DNA from: Deltaproteobacteria bacterium Ga0077539
GTDB lineage: Bacteria > Myxococcota_A > Polyangia > Polyangiales > Ga0077539
Direction: 5' to 3'
Length of the DNA stretch: 64,000 bases
NCBI GenBank assembly: GCA_001465015.1
Contig: LNEO01000249.1
Location: 25,020 to 89,019, forward strand
Below are positions 44,901 to 52,807 of this stretch, piece after piece (the stretch's first letter is position 1; each line of letters begins with the position of its first letter). A model generated the notes under the pieces. That model saw only the letters and a list, made by a program, of their open reading frames with translations. It did no database searches and was not told the origin of the DNA. Position numbers and translations under genes: made by a program.

Positions 44901-44969
44901 CAGTTTCTCGGGCTGATGCCGCCCGGCGAATACCTGTTGAGCTGCCCCGCGACCTCCTCGATCCTCTAG
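41922..44969 (+). CDS. Large Cys-rich repeat lipoprotein with duplicated C-terminal domain
   Basis: A 1015-residue lipoprotein; the start is ATG 41922, before a signal ending in ALTAC. An Asp/Ala/Val linker (residues about 22-70) is followed by about nine Cys-rich units of the type CGxxCVDxxxxxxxCGxCGRxC (residues about 75-500). The remaining 500 residues contain two homologous domains (e.g. LSAPISVNTSTGA...GVVQIDAGR and LSAPIAINTSAPA...GVVETAVPA), each ending with a Cys-containing SCPA segment. It resembles other surface Cys-rich proteins of Myxococcota. The role could be adhesion or prey contact; there is no direct sequence evidence. It ends 11 nt before the MFS gene. Confidence 0.78.
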   Translation: MKSASHWLVVTLVAALTACTSPVRPEDAAGDTVADVARDVTDGGFMQDVPNDVADTAADVSPHDVDAGPDVTCSLGLEPCGVDCVDLQTSETHCGMCGRSCMGTDQCINGACAPRCDPMAGEMRCGTSCVNTTVDPMHCGACNQTCGALERCEFSSCVSNCPVAGQIACGATCVDTRTDNNNCGGCGRVCGVGQRCMTGMCANICSAGQTFCSGTCANLQTSVTNCGMCGRACPMGQMCNMGVCSITCTLPTMACGGTCVDTTTNVANCGMCGRACSAAPNATPACAASTCGLACTAGFGNCDAMATNGCETDVRTSLTHCGACGSACTAAANQTATCAAGTCALRCTAGFGDCDAMAPNGCETNVTTSTSHCGMCGRACVAPAGGSVTCAAGACVPACLMGETICGATMTSAGRCANLQTDRTNCGTCGTVCPGTQSCVAGRCMMLCPMGQTACGAAMTCVDTTIDRTNCGACGRACAATQTCVLGACLSNFQVTTMTTAACTAASVAEQLDQRGAIAAGNAAVVTVGDGLSVRSNSTTGTGPVAITALMDGLVTDLGTNTAYVLGSASGPLRANTGLVAIDRLFRVDPIRMGWIPSAPLMLSAPISVNTSTGATSPIGVYNGSGRIVLHSGSRVFEILVPSGMVVDRGALLQFPRTLSESWATWGVVQIDAGRLYLTYVQSNSTIARIRVSDSQVETVATFTDIGDTSGFLVVPSLNRWFFSFEGVSQVGGVGAVNEFIASCPATFVTTAGDFRITSLSAVPATCTVIDVTAEIGDDRGAMAVQGARLALTGDTATASVGTSPFVATDVRRAGPPADHIFSDLATGQIWGLFVGAVPLYGGSGLQTVDRIIPLSEISLEPSAAAVTLSAPIAINTSAPASTMMFSGSGRALIATNGRATNIELPSGVVRDFGPIVLPAHANSDSWAAWGVVETAVPATRIVFIENAMRVSRFTLGGVTIAPVATFTNLGTTGSFAFSALRSRWFVQSKGSNQFLGLMPPGEYLLSCPATSSIL

Positions 44970-44980
44970 CGCGCTTTGCC

Positions 44981-46255
44981 ATGACAGGGCGGAGCGATGT
45001 CGTGACGACCGTACGCCTCGGAATCCGCGAAAATCTCGCGCAGTTCTCGCTGCTCGTCGTCGTCAACGCCCTCGTCGGCGCGATGATCGGGCTCGAGCGC
45101 ACGATCCTGCCATCGATCGCCGAGAAGGAGTTTCACCTCGCCGCCAAGAGCGCGGTTCTCTCGTTCATCGTGGTGTTCGGCGTCACCAAGGCGCTGACGA
45201 ACTATCTCGCCGGACGACTCTCCGATCGCGTCGGGCGCAAGCGCGTGCTCGTCGCCGGGTGGCTCGTCGCCGCGCCGGTGCCGTTTCTGCTGATGTGGGC
45301 GCCGAGCTGGTCGTGGGTGCTCGTCGCCAACGCGCTGCTCGGGATCAGCCAGGGCCTCACGTGGTCGACGACCGTCATCATGAAGATCGACCTCGCGGGG
45401 CCCGAGAAGCGCGGTCTCGCGATGGGTCTCAATGAGTTTGCAGGGTATTTGGCGGTCGCCGGCAGCGCGCTCGCCACAGGGCTCGTGGCCGAGCGATTCG
45501 GTTTGCGTCCAGCGCCTTTCTACCTCGGCGTCGCGTTCGTCGCGCTCGGACTGCTCCTCTCGGTCGCGCTCGTTCGCGAGAGTCGACACCACGTCGCCGA
45601 AGAGTCGAAGCTGAGCGGCGCGATGCCAGAAGCGATGCCCACGCAGCGCGAGGTGTTCTTTCGGACGTCGTTGCTCGACAAAGACCTGTCCAGCGTCAGT
45701 CAGGCCGGGCTCGTCAACAACTTGAACGACGGCATGGCGTGGGGCCTGTTTCCGCTGTTCTTCGCCGCCGCGAGGATGACGCTCTCGCAGATCGCGACCC
45801 TCGCCGCGATCTACCCCGCGACGTGGGGCGTCGCGCAGCTCTTCACCGGGGCATGGTCCGATCGCGTCGGCCGAAAGTGGCTCATCGCGTCGGGAATGTG
45901 GACGCAAGCGATCGGCATCGCCGTCGTCGCGCTCTCGACGCGCTTCGCGGGCTTCGCCATCCGCGCTGCGCTGCTCGGCGTCGGCACCGCCATGGTGTAC
46001 CCGACGCTCCTCGCCGCGATCGGCGACGTCGCACATCCTTCGTGGCGGGCGTCATCGGTCGGCGTCTATCGCCTCTGGCGCGACCTCGGCTACGCGATCG
46101 GCGCGCTGCTCGCTGGCGCCACGGCAGACGCCCTCGGGTTGGCGTCGTCGCTGTGGGTCGTCGCCGCCATCACCTTCGCGTCGGGCGTCTTGGTCGCGGT
46201 CCGAATGAGCGAGACCCTGCGTCGCGCAGCTCCTTCGCAGCCCGCACCGCGGTGA
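44981..46255 (+). CDS. MFS transporter
   Basis: A 424-residue major facilitator with 12 predicted helices. The loop 2-3 signature LAGRLSDRVGRKRVLVAG is present and a second copy GAWSDRVGRKWLIASG lies in the C-terminal half. The central cytoplasmic loop (about residues 190-230) contains SRHHVAEESKLSG and TQREVFF. The ATG at 44981 begins MTGRSDVVTTVRLGIREN. Substrate unknown; possibly drug or sugar efflux. It converges with the sirtuin fusion, 69 nt apart. Confidence 0.88.
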   Translation: MTGRSDVVTTVRLGIRENLAQFSLLVVVNALVGAMIGLERTILPSIAEKEFHLAAKSAVLSFIVVFGVTKALTNYLAGRLSDRVGRKRVLVAGWLVAAPVPFLLMWAPSWSWVLVANALLGISQGLTWSTTVIMKIDLAGPEKRGLAMGLNEFAGYLAVAGSALATGLVAERFGLRPAPFYLGVAFVALGLLLSVALVRESRHHVAEESKLSGAMPEAMPTQREVFFRTSLLDKDLSSVSQAGLVNNLNDGMAWGLFPLFFAAARMTLSQIATLAAIYPATWGVAQLFTGAWSDRVGRKWLIASGMWTQAIGIAVVALSTRFAGFAIRAALLGVGTAMVYPTLLAAIGDVAHPSWRASSVGVYRLWRDLGYAIGALLAGATADALGLASSLWVVAAITFASGVLVAVRMSETLRRAAPSQPAPR

Positions 46256-46324
46256 GCCTCACCAGCCCATGTATTCAAATCAACGACGCTCGATCGCGGC
46301 GCGATCGCGGCCGACGAAGCGCGC

Positions 46325-48796
46325 TCAATCGAGGCCGTACCACCGCGCGGGAGACCGTGGCCATTGAGCGCTCGCCAGCGCCGGTCGCGCTGCCATGGGA
46401 AGGTCGTAGCGTCGATACTCGGCCACGAGCTCTCCCCGGTCGTACGTCGGCAGCCACACGCCCAGCGCGTCTGGCAACGCAAACGGCCAGGCGCCTCGAA
46501 GCCAGAGCGCCAGGAGCGGCCGCCAGCGGCACGGCGCCGCAGGGCCCCGCGCGACGACCGACACCACCGCTTCGCATGCGACCTTCGTGAACTCACGCTC
46601 CGGCATCGTCGAGAATCCCCGAAGGCGACCGGTCCCTCGATCGATCGCGTCCTTCGCGGCGAGCTTCGCCGCCCGCCGCGCGTCGCGCGAACGTGTGTCC
46701 TTCGCCTCCACTGGAGAAAACTCTGCCCAACGCGCCGCCATCGGCTCGAGCGGCCCGCGTTCGAGCGCCTGGAGCCAACGGTCTACCTCGGTGCGCGAAG
46801 CCTCGATCGGGTCGCGAAACACCTCGACGCTCGAGCGCGCGTCGAGGCCCAGCGCCGCCGCGAGCTCGTCGGCGACGTCTTGCAGCTCGCGCGTCGCATC
46901 GTCGCCTCGGCGATCGAGCGTCGCGTCGGGCTGCAACACCGCCGCCCGAGCGATCTGGCTGAGCATCAAGCGCGCCGCGTCCGTGTGCGCGCCAAACGGA
47001 CCCGCAAACGGGTCGACCTTTCGCATGGGTGCAGCGATCGGCCAGCGAATCGGCTCGCTCGGGACCGTCGGATCCGCCGGGGTTGTTTCATCACCCTGCA
47101 GCTCGATTCGGGCGATGACTCCTGCCACTTGTGCGACCTGACCGTCGCCAACGAAAATCGATTGAAGCGTCCCTGTCGCCGGGCTCGCCACCTCGACGGT
47201 GGTCTTGTCGAGGTCGACCTCGCAGAGCACTTCGTTTGCCCTGACCTGCGCGCCCGGAAGGCGCGACCAGCGCGCGATCGTCCCTTCGACGACGCTCTCG
47301 TAGAACGCGGGAAGCACGACATCGACGTAGCGCCCTGCGCCGCGCTTGATCCGTGGTGGGTCGCGAACGGGCTTGCTGTTGAGGGGCAGAACGTCCTCGC
47401 GTTCGGCGAGCTCTCCGTACAGCGCGGGCAGCGCCATCGCTGCGGTTCCGCGCAAGAGTCTCGTCTCGAGCGACTTCGAGAGGCGCGAGGCGCCGCGCTT
47501 GACCTCGATGACCGCCGCGCCGTGCTCTCGCGCGATCCGCGGCAGCTCGGAGGCAGGAGCGACGTCCATCGCGCACCCGACGACCAACAGCAGGTCGCAC
47601 TGCGACACGTGCCGTACGCTCTCTTCGAGCGCTTTGCGCGAGACCCATTCGCCGAAGAGCACCACGTCCGGTCTCACGCTGGCTCGCCCGCACGAGCGGC
47701 ACTTGGGCGGCTGCGATTCACGCAACAGCTCGCGCGCTCGGGCGTCGCGCGACGCGCCGCAGGAGTGACACAGCGTGCGTTCGAGCGTCCCGTGCAGCTC
47801 GATGATCGGGACGGGATCCATGTCGTCTCGCGCCGCGCGCTGGTGAAGATCGTCGACGTTTTGCGTGATGATCGCCTGCACCCTCGGCAGCGACGCGATC
47901 ACGTCGTGCGCAGGGTTTGGCTGGGCTTCTTCGTCGCCGAGAAAGTCCTCGATGACGCGCCAAAGCATGGCAAGCGACCCGTCCGTGATCGACACCGCGT
48001 CGTCTTTGTCGAAGCGCTTCCAGAGGTCCTTTCGCGTCGCGAGTCCGCTCTCGGCCGAGCAGCCTGCGCCGGTCAACACCACGATGCGGCTCGCATGGTG
48101 AACGATCTCTGCCGCATCGGACGCGGAGCACTCGTCGCCGAGCGCTGCCGCGGCCGGCTCGCGCGGGATCCCGTCGGTCAGCGCTGCGTCGTCGACCAGC
48201 GACGCTCGTCCGTCGCGTCCCAGCAGCTCGGTGATCGCCCCGATCGCGGACGCGCAACGAGGCGCAGCGTCGACGCTCGAGCGACCGAGCGCGACCGCGT
48301 CCGCGATCATTCCTTCGATGCGGGCGCGGACCAACCGGGGCAGGGCAGGGTGAGGCCCGTTTCCGAGGGCGCGTCGCCAGTATTCGATCGCTGTGTCGAT
48401 CGCGCCGTCCAGTCGAGCGAAGAGCGCGCGGTACGCGAGCGAGACCCTGTGAGACGGATCGCTCTCGAGCGCCAACGAGAGCTCTTCGTCCGCGCGCTTC
48501 GGGTCATCCATCAGGCGCTCGATCAACGCAAGGTGCGACCGCACGACAGCCGCCTCGGTCCCGTCCGGCGCGCATAGCGCTGCCGCGGCGTGCGCGTTGG
48601 TCCAGCAGTCCGCCAGCTCTCCGCGTAGTCGATAGACGACGGCGAGGTTGTGCCGCGCGGCGACATCGAAGCGATCTTCCGCGACCGCGCGCGACAGCGC
48701 GTCCCTGGCCTCGAAGAGCGCGCCGCGCTCGAGCGCGTCGAGACCACGATCAAAGTGTGTTGGACCGCTCACTGCGCGCCAGTGTAGCGCGACCAC
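46325..48796 (-). CDS. TPR - Sir2 sirtuin - lipoyl domain fusion protein
   Basis: An 823-residue protein with three recognisable parts. Residues about 13-140 are TPR-like repeats (FDRGLDALERGALFEARDAL, RFDVAARHNLAVVYRLRGE). Residues about 225-460 are a sirtuin: IVVLTGAGCSAESGL (NAD loop, lacking the usual Pro-Asp-Phe-Arg), ITQNVDDLHQ, catalytic His335 in ELHGT, zinc Cys at 343, 346, 366 and 369, and RPDVVLFGEW. Residues about 489-566 are a lipoyl domain of the 2-oxoglutarate-dehydrogenase E2 type: VLPAFYESVVEGTIARW, EVDLDKTTVEVASPATGTL, with Lys531 at the lipoylation site. About 255 further residues are unknown. The start is GTG at 48796; GTG at 48772 is an alternative. It is divergent from a zinc-ribbon gene. 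Confidence 0.88.
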   Translation of the reverse strand: MVALHWRAVSGPTHFDRGLDALERGALFEARDALSRAVAEDRFDVAARHNLAVVYRLRGELADCWTNAHAAAALCAPDGTEAAVVRSHLALIERLMDDPKRADEELSLALESDPSHRVSLAYRALFARLDGAIDTAIEYWRRALGNGPHPALPRLVRARIEGMIADAVALGRSSVDAAPRCASAIGAITELLGRDGRASLVDDAALTDGIPREPAAAALGDECSASDAAEIVHHASRIVVLTGAGCSAESGLATRKDLWKRFDKDDAVSITDGSLAMLWRVIEDFLGDEEAQPNPAHDVIASLPRVQAIITQNVDDLHQRAARDDMDPVPIIELHGTLERTLCHSCGASRDARARELLRESQPPKCRSCGRASVRPDVVLFGEWVSRKALEESVRHVSQCDLLLVVGCAMDVAPASELPRIAREHGAAVIEVKRGASRLSKSLETRLLRGTAAMALPALYGELAEREDVLPLNSKPVRDPPRIKRGAGRYVDVVLPAFYESVVEGTIARWSRLPGAQVRANEVLCEVDLDKTTVEVASPATGTLQSIFVGDGQVAQVAGVIARIELQGDETTPADPTVPSEPIRWPIAAPMRKVDPFAGPFGAHTDAARLMLSQIARAAVLQPDATLDRRGDDATRELQDVADELAAALGLDARSSVEVFRDPIEASRTEVDRWLQALERGPLEPMAARWAEFSPVEAKDTRSRDARRAAKLAAKDAIDRGTGRLRGFSTMPEREFTKVACEAVVSVVARGPAAPCRWRPLLALWLRGAWPFALPDALGVWLPTYDRGELVAEYRRYDLPMAARPALASAQWPRSPARWYGLD

Positions 48797-48890
48797 ACAG
48801 CGCGCCTGCCGGGCTCATGGTCGCGCACGCCCCTCGCTTCGAGCGTCACGGGTCGTCGGTTGCCTGTCGTGCTGCGGTACGCTCCCCCCA

Positions 48891-49229
48891 ATGTCCCTCG
48901 CGATGCACCCCTGTCCATCCTGCGCTCGCCACGTTCGGCGCGACGAAGCCTCCTGTCCGTTCTGCGCGAGCGCGCTGCCGGTGTTTGTCGAAAGCGCGCG
49001 CCAGACTCCCGCGACCTTTCGCGGACTTTCGCGTGCTGCCCTGCTGGTCGCAGGAGCGCTCGGCGCCGTCGCGTGCGGCGGCGGATCGAGCTCCTCGGAG
49101 GCGGCGGCCTATGGCGGGCCGCCCCAAACGGATCGTTCGAGCGGCAACGACCCTCGTCCTTCGAGCGCGAGCGACGCAGGCGGCGCGACACCCGCAGACC
49201 CCGCCGACGGAACTCCGCGCTACAAGTGA
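48891..49229 (+). CDS. Small zinc-ribbon membrane/lipoprotein-like protein
   Basis: A 112-residue protein. The N-terminus holds a zinc ribbon with two C-x-x-C knuckles (CPSC at residue 8 and CPFC at residue 22). A hydrophobic segment (AALLVAGALGAVACGGG) follows, then a Ser/Gly/Asp-rich tail without structure. This is a common arrangement for small Myxococcota proteins; the zinc ribbon would be cytoplasmic and the tail outside. Its function is not known. Confidence 0.6.
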   Translation: MSLAMHPCPSCARHVRRDEASCPFCASALPVFVESARQTPATFRGLSRAALLVAGALGAVACGGGSSSSEAAAYGGPPQTDRSSGNDPRPSSASDAGGATPADPADGTPRYK

Positions 49230-49231
49230 TC

Positions 49232-49259
49232 GCGGCGCTCGATCGCGGCTCGGCGCCGC
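49232..49259. terminator. Hairpin between convergent genes
   Basis: GCGGCGC (49232-49238) pairs with GCGCCGC (49253-49259), loop 14 nt, in the 30-nt gap between the zinc-ribbon gene (stop 49229) and panE (stop 49260). It may terminate both; there is no T-run. Confidence 0.35.
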
Positions 49260-50258
49260 TCACTCGAGCCCGACAGCCCGCGCGAGCTCGTTCGCCGACA
49301 TTTTCGGCGATCGCGACCCCTCGGCGCGCTCGATCAGCGAGACGATGGCCGCGTTGACCGGCGCTGTCGTCGCCAATCGACGCGCCAGCGCGACGACCTC
49401 GCCGTTGAGCGCTTGAATTTCTGTGCGTCGTCCTCGCTCGAGGTCGTCCCACATCGACGAGCGGGCGAGGGGATCGATCGGCGGCATCGCCCGAGCCGCG
49501 ATCGCGAAGACCCAGTCGGGCGCTCGCAGCGCCGCGAGCATCACCGGCAGCGGAACCTTGATCGGGAGCTTCGGTCGCATCCCCGCGCGCCTCACGATGG
49601 CGTCTGCCTCTTCGACGCACGCTGCGACCACGCGCCGGTAGCCACGGTCCGCGAGCATCGCCTGGATCGGGACCCCAGCGAGCGCGTTGATCGCGTTGTT
49701 GAGGTTGACCAGGAGTTTTCCCCATTGGATGGGGGCGAGGTCCTCGTGCGTGTCCGCCTCGAGCCCGGCGTCGCGACACGCCCGAGCGAGCTCCTCGGTC
49801 GCCGTCGACCGCTCGAACGCCAACGCCCCGCCGGTCCCCTGATGAAACCGCGCCCCCTCCTGGCGCAGCACGTTGAACGGGACCATCGCCGGCAAAACCT
49901 TCACTCCCGCGAGCTTCTCGCGGAGCGCGCTCGCGTTGCGCACGCCGTTTTGCAGACTGACAACCGTGCTCTCGGGCGCGACGACCTTCGCGAGGGTCTC
50001 TGCCGCCGCGACCGTATCTGCGGACTTCACCGTGACGATCACGACGTCGCACTTCGCCAGCTCCGATGCGTCCGTGCGCACTTCGAGCGCAACGGTCTGC
50101 TCGAAGCCTCGATAGTCCGTGAGCCTCGCGCCCCCCGCGCGCGCGATCTCGTCGGCGACCGAGGGGCGACCCACCAGCACCACACGCGCGCCGCTCGCAG
50201 CGAGCCTGCCTCCTACGTACACGCCGATCGCGCCTGCGCCGAAGATTCCAACGATCAT
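49260..50258 (-). CDS. panE: 2-dehydropantoate 2-reductase
   Basis: A 332-residue protein. The N-terminal NADPH-binding loop is MIVGIFGAGAIGVYVGGRL; VTVKSADT and SLQNGVRN follow. The active-site Lys and Asn of the C-terminal domain are recognisable in IQWGKLLVNLNNAINAL, and SSMWDDLERGRRTEI is the conserved substrate-binding segment. It reduces ketopantoate to pantoate in coenzyme A synthesis, or a related 2-keto acid. Some genomes have several ApbA/PanE paralogues, so pantothenate function is likely but not certain. Confidence 0.88.
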   Translation of the reverse strand: MIVGIFGAGAIGVYVGGRLAASGARVVLVGRPSVADEIARAGGARLTDYRGFEQTVALEVRTDASELAKCDVVIVTVKSADTVAAAETLAKVVAPESTVVSLQNGVRNASALREKLAGVKVLPAMVPFNVLRQEGARFHQGTGGALAFERSTATEELARACRDAGLEADTHEDLAPIQWGKLLVNLNNAINALAGVPIQAMLADRGYRRVVAACVEEADAIVRRAGMRPKLPIKVPLPVMLAALRAPDWVFAIAARAMPPIDPLARSSMWDDLERGRRTEIQALNGEVVALARRLATTAPVNAAIVSLIERAEGSRSPKMSANELARAVGLE

Positions 50259-50298
50259 CGTGCGCTCGAAGATACGACGCCGCGCCGCGTCGACACTC

Positions 50299-51615
50299 TC
50301 AGTCTTCTTCGTCCGCTTCGTCGATTTCGTCGGCGGCTCGTCGTCCCGCGAGGATCGCGCCGTGCACGCTCGCTGCGTACTCGGACTCTGTCGCTTCGCC
50401 CGCGAAGAACAGAACGTCGTCGACGGGCGAGGCGAGGGCCTCGATGTCCTCGGGCGTCGCGCCCACGCTCATGTACGAGTACGAGCCGTACGCAAAGGGG
50501 TCCATCGACCACCGCGTGATCAAGTGCGCCGTCGGCGAGGGAATATCCTGCCCGAACACGCCCCTCAGCGTCTGCATCATCGCGGCGACCGTCTGCTCGT
50601 CGGTGAGCTTCTCGACCTCTCGCGCGTACTTGCCAGAGTTGAAGCAGAGCAGCACCGGCTGGCGCACGAAGGGCGCGAAGTTGACGTACTCGGTCCACTC
50701 GTCGCGCCGCCGCGGGATCACCGCGAATCCGTGCGCGTCGCGCTCCCAGAAGATCCTGGGAAATCGCAGGTAGACTCTGTTGAGCACGCCCATCCCGAGG
50801 CGCTCGATCGCCGCGCGCTTGCGCCCCGGAAGCGCCGGGACGAACTCGATCGCGCCCTTCTTGAGCACCCCGAGCGGCACCGCGACGATGGCGTAGTCCG
50901 CTTCGAAGACACCCTGACCGGTGGTCACTCGGACCCCCTCGTCGCTGCGCTCGACCTTGCGCACGACGTGCCCGAGCCGAACGTCGACGCCCTTGGCGAG
51001 CGCCTTTGGAATCTGGTCGTATCCGCCAGGAAACACCCGGTCCTCGCCGTCGAATCCGTCGCCGAAATCCCAGTAGTACGTCGACAGCTCGGTGCTGTCC
51101 GCGGCGTAGTCGCTCTCGATCTCGCGCGTGACGTCGTAGTCGAACGCCTGCCGCTGCTCGGGCGTCATCGGGTGGCGCGCGAGCACTTGATCGATGGCGC
51201 TCTGCAGCGCGAGGTCCGGCTGGCCGTCGCGCTTTCGCTGCTTTCGCAGCGCGTCGACCTCTCTCATCACGCGCTCGAACCGCGCCGCTTGCGCGTCCCA
51301 CTCGTCGTCTTCGACCTCGGTCCCGTCGCTCTTGTACAGGTACTCGCTGTCGTCATCGTAGACGACGGTCTCGATGCCCTCGCGCTCGGCGATCTCGGTG
51401 ATCGGGTTGTCTTCGTCGCCCTCGATCCAGCCAGCGCCCATGTCCAGCGCGAGCCCGGACCATGCGCGGTTGCTCCACACCCGCCCGCCGATGCGGTCGC
51501 GCGCCTCGAGGACGGTCACGCTCCATTCGTCGTCGACGAGCTGCCTGGCCGCCGCGAGCCCAGAGACCCCAGCGCCGATCACGATCACATCGACCCGCGT
51601 TGCTCCGCTCTTCAT
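50299..51615 (-). CDS. FAD-dependent amine oxidase
   Basis: A 438-residue flavin amine oxidase of the MAO/polyamine oxidase type. The N-terminal FAD-binding loop is VDVIVIGAGVSGLAAARQL, followed by VLEARDRIGGRVWS and the GAGWIEG segment. The C-terminal FAD-binding segment is VLFFAGEATESEYAASVHGAILAGRRAAD. Length is normal. Substrate is an amine or polyamine, not determined. The ATG at 51615 begins MKSGATRVDVIVIG; an upstream TTG is less likely. It is 40 nt upstream of panE on the same strand and follows the desaturase gene by 69 nt. Confidence 0.9.
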   Translation of the reverse strand: MKSGATRVDVIVIGAGVSGLAAARQLVDDEWSVTVLEARDRIGGRVWSNRAWSGLALDMGAGWIEGDEDNPITEIAEREGIETVVYDDDSEYLYKSDGTEVEDDEWDAQAARFERVMREVDALRKQRKRDGQPDLALQSAIDQVLARHPMTPEQRQAFDYDVTREIESDYAADSTELSTYYWDFGDGFDGEDRVFPGGYDQIPKALAKGVDVRLGHVVRKVERSDEGVRVTTGQGVFEADYAIVAVPLGVLKKGAIEFVPALPGRKRAAIERLGMGVLNRVYLRFPRIFWERDAHGFAVIPRRRDEWTEYVNFAPFVRQPVLLCFNSGKYAREVEKLTDEQTVAAMMQTLRGVFGQDIPSPTAHLITRWSMDPFAYGSYSYMSVGATPEDIEALASPVDDVLFFAGEATESEYAASVHGAILAGRRAADEIDEADEED

Positions 51616-51684
51616 CCCACGAGGGTGTCCCAAACGCGCCCTCGGCGAAAAGAGCGCCCTCGCGAGTTCGCGATCCGGCGGCCT

Positions 51685-52776
51685 TCAAAGCGCCGGCGCG
51701 AGCGCAGGCTCGGACACAGACGGCAGCGAGAGCCGCCCGATGCGCCGAAGCGCCGAGAAGAGCTGGGACGACAAGGTTCCTGTGTTGTACGGCAGCCCGT
51801 ACTTCTCGCAGACCGCGCGGACCTCCTTCGAGAGCGCCGGATATCTCCACGCGGGAACGTCCGGAAACAAATGATGCTCGATCTGGTGGCTCAAGTGCCC
51901 GCTCAGCACGTGGAGCCACCGCGGGCCCTCGAAGTTCGCCGAGCCGAGCAGCTGCCGAAGGTAGAAGTGCCCCCGCCCTTCGCCCTCGAGCGTCTCGGGC
52001 GCAAACGTCTGCGCCTGCTCGGGAAAGTGTCCGCAGTAGATCACCGCCGCAGACCACAGGTTGCGCGCCAGGTTGGCGACGAGGTTGCCTGCGAACACAG
52101 CCACCGCGTTCGGCCCGGCGAGCAGGGGAAAGAGCAGGTAGTCCTTTCGGACCTGGCGCCAGGCCTTCGACTTGATTTCACGCACACGTCTCACGTCCTC
52201 CGGATCTCGCTCTGCGCTCGGCGTCGTCACGTACTTCGGCATGTCCACGTCGTGCCCGGCGATCCCCCACTGAAACAGCGCGGCCAACCCGGCCGTGTAC
52301 GCGAGCTGCGGGACGCGATGCCAACGCCAGGGCTGCTTGTCGTCCACGCGCAGCACTCGGTATCCCAGGTCGTGATCGACGCCGCTCACGTTGGTAAACG
52401 TGTGGTGCAGGTAGTTGTGCGAGTGTCGCCACTGCTCCGAAGGGCACGTGGTGTCCCACTCGTAGCTGCGCGAAGACAGCGCAGGATCTCCAGAGAACTC
52501 GTACTGCCCGTGCATCACGTTGTGGCCGATCTCCATGTTCTCGAGGATCTTGGAGAGCGACAGCAGCGCGGTGCCCGCGACCCACGCGCCGGGGATGAAG
52601 CTCGCGAAGAGCAGCGCCCTGCCACCGACCTCGCAGCGCAGCTGCGTTCTCATCACGCCGCGGATGTACGCGAGGTCCTCAGCGCCGCGCGCCGCTCGGG
52701 CGCGTTGGTGAATCGCGTACATCTCGTCGCCGAAGGCCTCGAGCTGCGCCGGGTTGAGCTGACAATCGTTCTTCAT
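51685..52776 (-). CDS. Membrane fatty-acid (acyl-lipid) desaturase
   Basis: A 363-residue desaturase. Three His boxes are intact: MEIGHNVMHGQY, WRHSHNYLHHTF and SGHLSHQIEHHLFPDV, which hold the di-iron centre. Hydrophobic stretches around residues 55-80 and 210-240 fit the four-helix membrane domain. It inserts a double bond in acyl chains. The next gene upstream encodes a ferredoxin-reductase-type electron donor, 31 nt away, so a two-gene desaturation system is likely. Confidence 0.92.
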   Translation of the reverse strand: MKNDCQLNPAQLEAFGDEMYAIHQRARAARGAEDLAYIRGVMRTQLRCEVGGRALLFASFIPGAWVAGTALLSLSKILENMEIGHNVMHGQYEFSGDPALSSRSYEWDTTCPSEQWRHSHNYLHHTFTNVSGVDHDLGYRVLRVDDKQPWRWHRVPQLAYTAGLAALFQWGIAGHDVDMPKYVTTPSAERDPEDVRRVREIKSKAWRQVRKDYLLFPLLAGPNAVAVFAGNLVANLARNLWSAAVIYCGHFPEQAQTFAPETLEGEGRGHFYLRQLLGSANFEGPRWLHVLSGHLSHQIEHHLFPDVPAWRYPALSKEVRAVCEKYGLPYNTGTLSSQLFSALRRIGRLSLPSVSEPALAPAL

Positions 52777-52807
52777 GGTGGGCTCGCTTTCGGAGTTCGC
52801 AGTGGAT

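Noticed and set aside
46275..46315. Terminator between MFS and sirtuin-fusion genes
   Set aside because: GATCGCG/CGCGATC has only a 1-nt gap, so it is a palindromic site rather than a hairpin terminator.
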